Shown: positions 1 through 10,482 of the stretch, one piece after another
How positions within the stretch are numbered: position 1 is the stretch's first letter
Layout of the letters: every line of letters starts with the position of its first letter
Assembly (NCBI GenBank): GCA_027604005.1
Contig: JADGJT010000216.1
Coordinates: forward strand, 1-31,227
Direction of reading: 5' to 3'
DNA: 31,227 nt
Source: Dinochytrium kinnereticum
Lineage: Eukaryota; Chytridiomycota; Chytridiomycetes; Chytridiales; Chytridiaceae
Notes under the pieces: generated by a model
Seen by the model: only the letters and a program-made list of their open reading frames with translations
The model's database searches: none
Told to the model about the DNA's origin: nothing
Program-made: the position numbers and the translations under genes

Positions 1-381
1 GCTCTGTTACTTTTGGTTTGGGGGGAGGGTGGAGGCGGGGAGGGGGTTTGGGCGGTTGTTTTTTTTTTGATTATTGGTTGTTCTTGATGGAAAGAGGGGA
101 ATGTGGTTTTTTTTGAGGGGGAAGGGGGGTGGATGATTTTGTTATTTGTTAGCCATTTTTTTAATTTAATTTTATTTTTTGTTTTTTTTTTGGGGGGGGG
201 GCGGGGGGAGGAGGAGAGGTGGGGTTGAGGTTTTGAAGGGGGGGTGGATGTTGAGTGATGGAACGCTTCTAATATTATAATTTTTTTTTATTTTTCTTTT
301 CTGGGAACCTTTTTATTTATATACTTTTGGTGTGTGTGTCTGTGTGTTTGTTTTTTTTTGGGGGGGGGGGGAAACAAACAG
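1..381. other. T/G-rich low-complexity leader, no gene exon recognised
   Basis: This stretch is almost entirely G and T, with long T runs and G runs, including about 12 G at 360-371. It ends in a splice acceptor (AAACAAACAG, AG at 380-381) directly before the first supported exon of the GAA1 gene. The stretch therefore probably holds the end of a first intron, and the short first coding exon lies in it or outside the window. Several ATGs are present but none joins convincingly to the exon at 382, so no start codon is called. Confidence 0.5.
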
Positions 382-3300
382 ATGGACGCTTTACCTTCTT
401 GGAGCGATATGGATCCTGTTGTTCCCGCTTGGGAAATTACAGAAACGTGCTTTTATTGACGAGAATGCTTTGTTGCCTGGACAGGTGAGATGTTCTTTTT
501 TTTTTTTTTGGGCGCTATGAAAAGTGTGTATCGTTGTTGTTTTTTTACTTTTGGTTTTGTTTTGGTTTTTGGTTTTGGTTTTGGTTTGGTTTGGTTTTTT
601 GTTTTTGTTTTTTATTGAGAGATGGGGGCGTGGAACTTGATATATAGTAACGAGAGTCATGAATGATAACGTTCATCTTTTCCACACAGTCTCGAAACTA
701 CTTCTCGAACGACGACCTTGTGGATCTTCCGCGGTATCAGCGTGAAGTTTCGAACGTGTTTTTGAGGAATGGAACAAGGTAGGGGGAGGGTTAGCTTTTC
801 GTTACTTTTTTTTTCTTCGGTGGTGGGGTGGGTTGTGAGTTGCGTTGTTTTGTAACCTTTCCCTTTTTCTTTCTTTTTTTGCAGCCGGGCAGAGTATTTG
901 AGGAGTGAGTTGGGGAGGTTAGGGGTGGATGCTTCTTTGCAGAGGTTTTGGAGTTCGGAGGGGAAGGTATGGATGGTGTTTCTTCTCTTTTTTCTCTCTT
1001 TTCTTTTTTCTTCTTTTTAATAGTCTTTTCGCCGTTTCCTCGTCCCTCTTACTCCCCTACCCCCCCTTGTTTTGATTTTTGATTCGTTGTTGGTTTTGTT
1101 GGTTTTGTTACTGTTCGTTTTCCGTCGTGTTTTTTTTTTTTGTTCTTTCTTTTCTTTTGGGTTTGTCGTTGGAGTGTGGTTTCGTTTTTCGTTTTTTGTT
1201 TTTCTTGTGGGTGCTCTCTTTCCGCTCTCCCTCCTTTTTTTTGATTTTCTTTTCGTTGTGGTCATTGTTTTTGTTTTTTGCTGGTGTTGGTTTTTCCGTC
1301 GTGTTTTGTTTTTTTCACTTTTGGGTTTGTCGTTGGATGGTGGTTTCGTTCCGTTGTTTTTTTTTGTTTTTTTTTTTTGGTGAACGAGATGGCGGTTAGG
1401 TGTATTCATTGATTTGTTGTTTTATCCCCTCTTTTAGGAATCCGCAAACGCCTTCGCCATTCACCGTGCGCCACGTGCAGACGGTACTGAAGCGTTGGTC
1501 TACGTTGCGCCATGGACTTGCATGTCCGGAGAAGGTGACTTGTTCGCTCTCTCCATCTTCCTAATGAGCGTCTGACACCCCTTTCTAGCGAATGTGAATG
1601 GGATTGCTTACATGCTTGCGTTTGCGTCGTTTGTGACGAGTGAGTTTGTTGTTTTTTTTGAGGTTGATTTTACTTCATAGTGCTCAAGGGCGGGGGGTTA
1701 TGGGGGGAAGGAGGGGGGAAATTGATTGCGGGGTGAGGTGGTGGTTTGTGCTGATTGTTCTGTTTTTCTCTTTTCTCTCTCTCTCTTTTTTTTTTTTTTT
1801 TTTTGGTAGAATACTCGCATTGGTCACGGGACTTTATTATGTTGTTCTCGGATGAGGGATTGGAAGGGACGCACGCGTTCCTCGAGGCTTATCATGGCGT
1901 TGCATCGCGAAAGGAGAGTGGTGAGTTTCTGTTGTGGGGGAATGTTCATGATTCATCAAAGAAGATCATACTTGAGTTAAATTCCGTTTTCTGATATTGT
2001 TTTTTCTCTTCTTTTGTGATGTAGCTATTCGGTATGAACCTCTTGATCTTTACAGTGGGGTGATCAATGAGGCTTTTAGTTTTGAGTTGCCGGGAACGAC
2101 GAGTTATGATCGGTTGTTGCTGTTTGTCGGTGCGTGCACTGCTTTACACCTTCTTCTTTTCTTCTGTTCACAATTATACTCTCTCATGAAATTTAACCAT
2201 CCTGTTTCTCGATCACCACCCACCTTCGTAACGTTTCGTTTCCCCCCCACTCCTTGCTTCCCCCTAACCGCTTAAAAAAAAAACAAACTTAAAAACAGAG
2301 GGCCTTAACGGGCAACAAGCCAACGCTGACATCATTAGCACGCTCAGTAGTGTCTCGTACAATTACGGGTTGGACATTGTGTTGCATGATGATGTGGAGT
2401 CGAAGAAGGTTGTTGGGGAGTTGGTTGGGGAATCGGAGTTTGGTGGGAAGTTGGCCTCGGTGTTATGGTTCATGAAGAATCAGGCGCTTGGGTTTCCTGT
2501 CGCTCAGCATGCTTTGTTTTTGAGGTGAGTTGTGGTGTTTTTAATTTTTTTTTTTTCTTTTCTGTTTTTGTTTTTGTTTTTGTCTGTGTGGTTTGAGGGC
2601 CGAACGGGGGGTGGGGGGAGGAGGTCTGGGGAAGAGGGGGAAGAGGCAGGGGTTGGGGAAGGAGTTATTTGGTATTTTGTTTTGGAGTTTTGTGTTCTTA
2701 TTGGGGCGGGAGGATTCTCTTTTGCGACGTGAAGAAATGGCATAGTTTAATGGCGTTGTGATCTGGTTCAGGTATAAAATCGAAGCCGTATCACTTCTTG
2801 GCGTCATTGACGACCCTCAAAGTGGTGGAAGGATTAACCCCCTCATGTTTGGAATGTAAGTTTATTCCACCTGCATCTATTTTGGACGGTTGTTTGTTGT
2901 TGTTATTTTGTTTTTCTTCGTTTTATTTTTTTGGGGGGGGGGACCCTCATATATACATACATATATGTATATGTTTTTATCTACTTACGCTGAATGCTGA
3001 TAAATTTTGTGAAAACCCCCAGATTCTTGGAAGCCACCCTTCGATGTTTTAACAACCTGCTTGAACGACTTCATCATTCGTTTTGGTTCTATATTATGTG
3101 TACTGTTACCGGGTTTATTCCGATCGCGTTTTATATTGCGCCGGTTATTCTTTTGGCTGCCTCGTTCCTGTTTCAGGTGAGTGGCAGGATTGGGGCTGAT
3201 GTGGTTATTGTGGTTCTGGGATGCCAGTTTTGAGCTCCGTAGACTAGTCTTCTTTTTTTTTCTTTTTCTTCTTTCTTTCCTCTTTTTCTTTGGTTCCTTT

Positions 3301-4180
3301 CGGCTGGTTGAGGTTTCAGACAAAGAGTCACCCCCTAGAATAAGACCGTTACAGTCTTCCCTTCTTCAATCTGCTGATTTCAGCTCCTCTAATGAACCTT
3401 TCTCATTTTTAAAAAGTCTATCGCTCTTTGGTCTACCGCCTCCGACCCCGTGGTCGAGTGCCCAGCAATCTCTAAAGAGATAGGCAAAACTGGATTCCTT
3501 CAACGCCCGGACTCGGCCACCTCCTTCTCGGCTGGTAGTGTTGCATTGGGGCTTCCTCTGTCGTTGATGGCTGCGGCTTACGCCTGGGTCTTTGGAGTGT
3601 TTCAGCTGCTTATGGGGTCTGAGCTTCCTAAGGAGGTAGGTTTGAGTTTTGTGGGCACCTCTCCCTTCTTCTTTTTTTAGAGTATTTATTAATGGATTAT
3701 GATCATATTTAATAGGGATGGATAGGCTACGCACTCATCACCCTGGCAGCGTCAACAGCAGCATCCGTCATAACTGTCCCCATCCTCAAACTCATCCTCC
3801 GCGTGCCGTCAGCAAGCCTCCCAAATTCCTTTACCTTTTTAAAATGCCTCACCTGCTCCCTGATGGGTGTTACCGTCCTCTCGGTGTCTGTTTTAAACCC
3901 CTCCTTATCTGTGTTTGTCTCCCTCCCAACGGTTCCAGTGTTTTTGTTGGCGACCCCATCCTCGTCACCCATTTTAAGGGTGATCAAGCTTGCACTTGTG
4001 CAGGTTGTGTCGCCTATTGGATTGCTGTTGGTGTTTGAGAGTTTGGGAGGTGACGCGAGAGGGTTGGTTTTGCAGGGGGTGAGGGATTTTAGACTTTATG
4101 GGGCTTGGTTTTTGCCGTATGTTTTTGCGTTGTGTGGGCCATTGAATTTTATGTTGCAGAGTTATGTTGTTTGGGTTTGA
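382..4180 (+). CDS. GPI transamidase component GAA1 (GPAA1), first exon missing
   Basis: GAA1 is the ER-membrane subunit of GPI transamidase. It presents the GPI lipid for transfer to proteins. Twelve exons can be joined in frame: 382-484, 690-778, 885-966, 1438-1534, 1589-1639, 1810-1920, 2025-2129, 2299-2524, 2772-2855, 3023-3176, about 3417-3635 and 3716-4180, about 595 residues. The product starts with a transmembrane segment (GAIWILLFPLG) followed by KRAFIDENALLPGQ, the family N-terminus. It continues into an M28-peptidase-like lumenal domain with HWSRDFIMLFSDEG, GTHAFLEAYHG and EGLNGQQANAD, then NNLLERLHHSFWFY and a hydrophobic, multi-helix C-terminus. All are family signatures. The exon from 3417 has a weak acceptor and that boundary is provisional. 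Introns are long and T/G-rich, unlike those of the genes further right. The start codon was not found. Confidence 0.93.
1117..1350 (+). repeat. direct duplication inside a GAA1 intron
   Basis: A block beginning TCCGTCGTGTTTT and continuing through CTTTTGGGTTTGTCGTTGGA to TGGTTTCGTT occurs near 1119-1187 and again near 1293-1350, about 170 bp apart. The copies differ by length changes in the T runs and a few substitutions. Both lie inside the intron 967-1437 of GAA1. The duplication helps explain why this intron is so long. No coding capacity or transposon end was seen. Confidence 0.7.
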
Positions 4181-4185
4181 TGAGT

Positions 4186-4191
4186 AATAAA
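4186..4191 (+). terminator. AATAAA polyadenylation signal of GAA1
   Basis: AATAAA lies 5 bp after the GAA1 stop codon (TGA at 4178-4180). A second gene starts at 4301, so the 3' untranslated region must be short. Confidence 0.5.
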
Positions 4192-4300
4192 CCCTTGTGA
4201 GGAGAGGTTCTATCAGTGGGGTCTCTTTATGTGGGTTTTATAGTCATCAACTATATCTTCATGCTCTACCTTTTTTTTTTTTTTTTTGAATGTCGAAAAA

Positions 4301-4782
4301 ATGGACAAGTCAGACCAGACATTGACCACTGTTCAGACTCAGAGATCCAAACGTGCCGTACAAAGACCTCCAACCCTCGCCAATGATATATACGTCTGTC
4401 GTAAAGCCCGTTTTGGGGCCATGTTAAAAAGAGCCATCAAGCTTCTCAACTCAAAAAAGTAGGCGTCTGTTGTGTGTGTTTTCGGATCCAGCCAAAACTC
4501 ATCAAAACATTCATATATAAAGATACCCGCATGTCACCATTCATGGGCTTGGCGCTGCTGTTGTTCGGGCGATCGATCTGGCTTTACGGTTGAAGGCAAA
4601 TGTTCCAGGCCTCACTTGGGTCATCACGACGTCGACGGTCGAACTTGTGGATGATTTGATGATGGAAGATGAGGTAATCCTCATCTTCAATAAGTCTAGT
4701 AAGAATACTGATGATGTTAAAGGAGGAAGTCGTCACAGAGAGGAGAAATTCCGCCATCCAAATCAAGATATTCTCAAAATGA
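4301..4782 (+). CDS. RNase P/MRP subunit POP7 (Rpp20), Alba family
   Basis: POP7 (human Rpp20) binds RNA as a heterodimer with Rpp25 in RNase P and RNase MRP, which process tRNA and rRNA precursors. Three exons, 4301-4458, 4523-4673 and 4723-4782, give 122 residues with matching phases. Exon 1 carries the family motif PPTLANDIYVCRKARF. Exon 2 carries the Alba core, TIHGLGAAVVRAIDLAL and TSTVELVDDL. Exon 3 ends NSAIQIKIFSK, matching the C-terminal strand of the human protein (RNNSAIHIRVF). Reading through the second intron instead gives a longer open frame to 4871, but that loses the conserved C-terminus, so I reject it. A run of 17 T precedes the gene. It converges with NAA25. Confidence 0.92.
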
Positions 4783-4964
4783 AGCAACGAGCGATCAACG
4801 TTTCAGACCATTTTATTTGTCCACTCGGTTCGGTAACAGTAATATACCCCCCCAGAAAAAAGAAAAAATGAGAGTGAAGAAAAAAAAACCATTTGAGAAG
4901 TTGGTTTAAGAATAAACAAGGAGAAAAGAGTTCGGCTTTTCTTGAAAGGTATATTCTCATGTCG

Positions 4965-7900
4965 TTACTTCTTCTCTTTAAGCCGAGAAACGCAGGACGC
5001 TGCAGAGTTTAACATGGCCTGCACGAAAGCCTGCCAGCTTCCATTCACGCGCTTAAGCACCGTCTTCTCGAGTATTTGAATGACATCCTACCAAAAATAA
5101 AGTAAAAGAGATACGATCAGCTCAGCATTCCTTCGTGGAGTAAATCACCTTGGGCAGCGGCACCACGGTCTTGGCTGCTTCAATCTCCGTTTCAACTTCC
5201 TGCCTTTTCTTAATAAAGGCGTCTATGGTTTTCAGGTTGGCGTGGAATCGTTCGGCAATGACTTTAAGCTTAGAGCTGACGTCGTTCAGCTTTAGTTCAG
5301 CCTTTCTAGGGGTCTTAGCCAAGGAATCTATCGCGAGGATGGCGTATCTAAAGGCCTGCAATGGAAGGGTTAAAATAATGGATTTGGGGTCATGGGGGAA
5401 AATAACCTCAAGGCACGCGGTTAAATTGCTGAGGGTGTTAAAGCTGGGTCTCCACGAAGAAGACTTGAGGGATTGTTCTAGATCATCAAGATAGGCTGGG
5501 GCGATTTGGCGTCAGAAATATGCTATTAAGACTCTTTGTCCAATTACCTGAGACTAAAGTCATGTCTGTAACGCTTGAGTCTAATGAGTTGTTAGACGTA
5601 AGTAATAAGAGAAGTCGAAATTACCAAGCATGGTGATTTTCTGGACAACCTTGGCCCATGACACAAGGGTGACCGCTGCCATGTCCTATCAAGTGTCATA
5701 TACTTTAACTGCAAAGAAAAGAAATGGGTGATTTACCTCGTGTCCAGTCTCCAAAAGCTGTTTCTCCAGTAGAGCGACGGAGTCATTGTTTTCAATTCCT
5801 AAAACCATGTCCCTCACAACCTTGATGCAAAGCGATTGACTCTTTAGCCAGTTAACCTGAAAAATCACTGTTATATTTGTGTGCAAAAAAATTAGCTTTA
5901 AAGAGAACTAACATCATTCGTAAATTCCTTGAACATTTCCAAGACTTTTTCATTCATGCATGATTTAGCAATAGTACGGTCCCTATTATCATAACGCGAG
6001 TTCAAAAACTCGTCTAGAACTCAGTTAAGGTACAAAAACAATTGAAAAAAAACCCCCCCTTACCACTGTAGTCATAATCCGATGCATCCAGATATGCTAT
6101 GAAGTCCTTCACACTGTCAAACTCATTCCTCCGCATAAGTTCTAGCCTGATGATCTGCCTTCTGGTAATGGCTCGTTGGAACGATTCGCGGAGGTTCTCG
6201 CGAAAATCAATAAATTCAGGAATCTTGCCATGTTTAGACAAAACAAAAAATCCAAATGATCTACTTTTGAGTAAGTGCCAAAGTTGAATGCTTGCACAAT
6301 CATCTCCGGTGTCTGAACAAAATTAGTTCCGCTGCGAGGAAGTTTAGGCGATAGACCTCGATTTCATTACTATTATAAATTGTCATGGCTATCAAGGCCC
6401 GAGGCAGGAAGTCATTGGGTGCAGCTATTTGCTCCAGCTTATCAGCGAACAAATGTCTGAAAGCATATGTTAGAAAGCATGTACAAACTTAAAATTAATC
6501 ACGTTAGGGTGTCATGCAACATATGTTTGATGTCTAAAGTGGAGGAGATTTCTAGTATAGGCTGGAACGCGCCTAGAAAAGCTTGTTTAATGGTGACCTA
6601 ACTTTTGGCTACAAACCTAAACGCTTGTAGATGGTAATCAAAAAGATCTTCATCTGGAAGTTATATTTACTCCTCTCCAGTCCATACTCCAATACAGCCG
6701 CAGCCAAAAATAAGCCATGGTTCCTATCTAAGGAAGTTACTACCACACATCCAATTGAGGACACCTTTGCCATTACTGCAGCTAGTTAAAATGAACTGTG
6801 CTAGCATAAGGAGGAAATCATCTCCATACTGACGCTCTGTGGGCTCCAGCGATTTTCCTTTTTCACTTTAGCTACACTTAAAAGGTATTACTTACCTAGA
6901 GGAGCCCCGGCATTATACAGGCTCATCAGGGTGATCATGGAATCTTGAATATTTTCGGTGTTCTCTGGCATGTTGTGGAACACAACTAGCTTCCATCGAT
7001 TGACCTCTCTCCGGAGATCGTCAACCACTAACGCCTTAATCATCGTTAACACAAAAAAAAAGGAAACTAATAACATCTGTCTTTGTAGGGATGGAATCAA
7101 AGAGCTCCTGCACGATCCTTTGTTTTGTTTCAGGCGAAAGGTGATTCAATATACAACTCAAGTCGTCAAAACAGACAATGGTATTCCCGAACAACTCAAG
7201 ATACTCATGAAGGGCTTTGTTAAGGTCTTTTAAATTTAGCAGACAGCTACAAGAGTTTTTTTCTCACTCTTTTCATCGCCCTGTCTCCGAAGTATCTCCA
7301 TCTTTGCCAAAAATGGTGCACGTTTGGGTGCAGTTCCTTTTGCGATTTTCGACTGGATATTATTAATAAATTGCTGTGCGCTCTGGCTTTAAATTTTAGC
7401 GATAATCCCATCTGAGCCCCTTACCAATCTTCTTCGAACGACGTCGACTTGTCTTTAAAAATTGCGTCAATCATGCACTTGTAACAGTCCCAGTCATCCG
7501 GGCTTGAAAATTAGCAAGAAGGGTATTGTCGAATCGGATGTAGGACTATACCTGGAAGTGATCATCTCTTGGGAGAATTTGATAATACGCTCCTTGTCTC
7601 CGAGGGTTTCAGCAAGGCTAAGTTTAATTCTGTTTCTTTCAAACTCCACTTTGCAAACATCTCCCAAATCTCCCGAAACAATCTTGAGAGCCTCATCGAA
7701 CTTTCCGTTCGCCCTGAGGATCATGATGTATAACTGTAACTCTGGAATAACATTAATACAACTTCCACAAAAATAATTAACCTTCATATCGTCCAATCTT
7801 TTTATCTTCAACCGCCTTGCCCATCATACGTTCTGCCAGCGCAAGGAAGACATTTTGTGCTCCTTTAGGCAGCGAAACACCCTTTTTTATGAATCAATCA

Positions 7901-8525
7901 ACAACATTGGCTGTGATAATCTACCTGCAAGTACAACGCCATCAGCGTCCAAAAGAAATATTTATCGTTCTTAAAGGTTTTCTGCATTTTCATCGTTGTC
8001 TGTGTCGCCCTTAGAATTGCGAATGCTAAAGACCATTTACCTGCTGTAACACCTGAAGATCATGCAGCCGCACTAGAGCCATGACCAAATGATTTCCAAA
8101 TTCCTCATTATTAGGCTGCGACTTGAACGCATTCTCATACAGTTCAGCGATATCCTTATCTAACACAATCTGAGCTTTTGTGTCTTTAGGGATTCTTTTA
8201 CATTTAGATGATCGAGTAAAAACTCTTGAAACGGCTTGCAAAGTGATATCATCTACTGGCATGCTTCTCTTCACTTCGTAACAAATATCCAAGGCTTCAT
8301 CGTTACGGCCCAAGCGTTCTAGACAAAATGCCTTCAAGGCCTTTGGGACAATGAGAAAGATTCGGACATTATTCTATGTACCTTTACATTCACTGCATCA
8401 CTTTGTTTCTTTAAAGCTTTCGTGCATAAAGCAAGGCCCTGCTTGTAATTATAGGACTCGATCTGGTCGAGGATTATGCCCAATTTTGTAGCATCTGCGA
8501 ATGACATGGTGCCCAAAAACGACAA
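4965..8525 (-). CDS. NatB N-terminal acetyltransferase auxiliary subunit NAA25 (Mdm20)
   Basis: NAA25 is the ribosome-anchoring, TPR-containing partner of catalytic NAA20. NatB acetylates proteins starting Met-Asp/Glu/Asn/Gln. The gene is split into many short exons. The first four read clearly: 8382-8525, 8041-8340, 7925-7999 and one ending near 7781. The N-terminus has paired-helix repeats: a segment with LDQIESYNYKQGLALCTKALKK, then ALKAFCLERLGRNDEALDIC and SQPNNEEFGNHLVMALVRL. FFWTLMALYLQ, NVFLALAERMMGK and LQLYIMILRANGKFDEALKI follow in the same order as in human NAA25. The last exon ends VNGSWQAFVQAMLNSAAS...RLKEKK with a stop at 4965-4967. Start: ATG at 8525, with an alternative in-frame Met at 8507. 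The middle exons (about 5100-7500) are fragmentary in my reading, and I did not fix every junction. Confidence 0.85.
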
Positions 8526-8551
8526 AAAATCCTGGTTGCTGACTTGTCATC
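8526..8551. promoter_or_regulatory. 26-bp divergent promoter region NAA25/RRN7
   Basis: The start codons of NAA25 (minus, 8525) and RRN7 (plus, 8552) are separated by only 26 bp, or 44 bp if NAA25 starts at the second Met. The core promoters or 5' untranslated regions of the two genes must overlap each other or the opposing coding sequence. No TATA box was recognised. Confidence 0.55.
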
Positions 8552-10349
8552 ATGCGGTTCAGCCAGCCATGCCAAGTATGCAACGTCAAGAAGTTTAGAA
8601 AGAATGCCTCCGGCCTCTTCTGCATAAATGGGCACAGAGTCGAGGTAAGAGAGGATCCTGATTAGTCTCTCATTCTATAAGGAATTTCGAGAGGAAGTGG
8701 TTGAGGAGGACGACTACAGACCCTCAGCTAGAAAGAGTGGCCAGAAAGTGAAAAAAGGAAGAAGAAAGTCCTCTAGAGTTCGAGTTAAGTGTACGGGATA
8801 TTTTTCCAAGATCCAATGTAATTCTTCTCAGCCATCAAGTCTGAGGTTACAAGTGATGCTGTCTATGAGATCTTCCAATATGCACTGCGATTCCAAGTTT
8901 GTTCTTTTATCACATGTAAAAGGCTTCCAAAGGATCTTGAGGTTTAAGATCGAACTTCTCAAAGCTGATTTTTCCAGAAATCCGTCATGCTCTTGTGGTT
9001 GCTGTATTGTTCAAGAACGAATCTAACTCGGAAGAAAGAAAAGAGGAAGACTACAAACCGGAATGTGAAAGCAGGATCTTCAAGTTCAAGGCTCCAGCCA
9101 TTAGCGCTATCAAGCATGCCCACGCTACAGAACGCATATCATTTAATCTTTTTATATATGGGTTGCCGCGAGCTCCGATTACCGATAATGATGTCGGATA
9201 TAGTTCGGTATGTAACTTACGGATTTTGTATAGATATTATCTGACTCGATTTCTTTGTCAGCTGGGCGGCTTGTGGAGATATACCTTATCTCTCTTGCTA
9301 TAAATCCCTTCCACAAGAATTGACAGACGGTGTTGACCTCGTCAGTATCAATTCTTTTTTGAGTTTGCAGGTAGTTCTCCTATAATAAGTACAGTACTTA
9401 TCCTCCAGCCATCTATTCCCCAATTGAGTGCTATATCGACGTCCGTAAAAACGTTCATGCAATTCTTTCAGTACGAGTATGAATTGATCTTTCCACCAGT
9501 CAATAAGGCCCTATTGGCAATTGAAATCTCAAGGAGGCTTAGGCTGCCGCGTGAGTATGAGGCTCGAATCCTGATTTCTTTTCCCTTTGGCTCATTTGTT
9601 AAGTGGAGCTTCATATGTTTGCTTTGATTTTGGACGACCTGAGAAATAGGTTCTCGAGAAAGAAAGAGGATTTAGAAGATGAAGAGATGCTTTATTGTGT
9701 AAGCTTGGCTGTTGCCTTAAAAATGTATTGCAACTCGAGCACGATATGTCTACAAGACGATCCCAGCGTTGCAAAGGATCGGCCCAGGCTCTCTCATGTA
9801 TTAGGTACTTATCTGAAGTTGCAAGCACAGGAGGCTGGTGCTATGATTAAAACCACGAGGTTAGTGATGCTATAAGTCATGTTTTAATATATCAGGGATC
9901 TGGACCATCGATTTTATAAGACGATCACATTGTTCGAGAGATTTTGTGAAAAGTCTTTTTTTCCACCAAGAGGATATGGTATGCGATTTGTCTTTTTCCA
10001 GATTTACCCCGCTCATATCGAGATTTCAGGGATTGAATTTGTAGCCGAGGGTATTCGAGTATCGGAAACCTCCTCGGCAGAGAGAATGAATTCACCTATG
10101 CCAGAGGATGATAGGTCGGATGCTAGACAGTTCTGGACAATGGATATATCCAATTATTTGTATCTGATGGAAGAAAGGATAAAGCCCCCGGATACTAATG
10201 GCGGTATCCTGACCGATCATGCAGTCATTGCCATAGAACTGGCTCGACTCGCTGGAATTGAAACGGCCGAAATGCTGGATGAAATTCGGAAATGCGAAAG
10301 TGGTCTGATAAACATCATGCCAATTCTACTACCGCCATCAGAAGCCTGA
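8552..10349 (+). CDS. RNA polymerase I initiation factor Rrn7/TAF1B
   Basis: Rrn7 (human TAF1B) is the TFIIB-like factor that recruits RNA polymerase I to rDNA promoters. Exon 1 (8552-8644) encodes the diagnostic N-terminal zinc ribbon, with Cys7-x2-Cys10 and Cys24-x3-His28 (CINGH). Exon 2 starts at 8682 and is acidic and lysine-rich. Further exons carry YEIFQYALRFQ, then LYMGCRELRLPIMMSDIVR spliced at about 9211 to WAACGDIPYLSCYKSLPQEL. This is the hallmark cyclin-fold region of the family. FPPVNKALLAIEISRRLRLP and a segment with EEMLYCVSLAVALKMYC follow. The last exon, from 9896, runs to TGA at 10347-10349 and is open without introns. Low sequence conservation is usual for this factor, so the zinc ribbon and the LRLP..DIVRW motif carry the call. 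The lectin gene follows 133 bp downstream on the same strand. Confidence 0.85.
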
Positions 10350-10482
10350 AAGGAGGATGGCCAGGCGCATGATCGTTTTCCTTTGCCAATTCTGTTGCTG
10401 CTAGCTACATTTACAGATTGCATCATATTCACCATATATGTATATACATATTGTATGCTCTAAAAATCTGAATTTTCAAAAA

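Noticed and set aside
541..610. TTTTGG-type repeats resembling telomere sequence
   Set aside because: They are irregular (GGTTTT, GGTTTTT, GGTTT mixed) and lie within an intron of GAA1 between well-supported exons, so they are intron low complexity.
1017..1409. Long open frames on both strands (Lys/Thr-rich or Phe/Leu-rich)
   Set aside because: They are translations of a T/G-rich intron of GAA1; no family resemblance and no start or splice context.
4674..4871. A 58-residue C-terminal extension of POP7 by read-through
   Set aside because: Splicing out 4674-4722 restores the conserved C-terminus NSAIQIKIFSK and a stop at 4780-4782.
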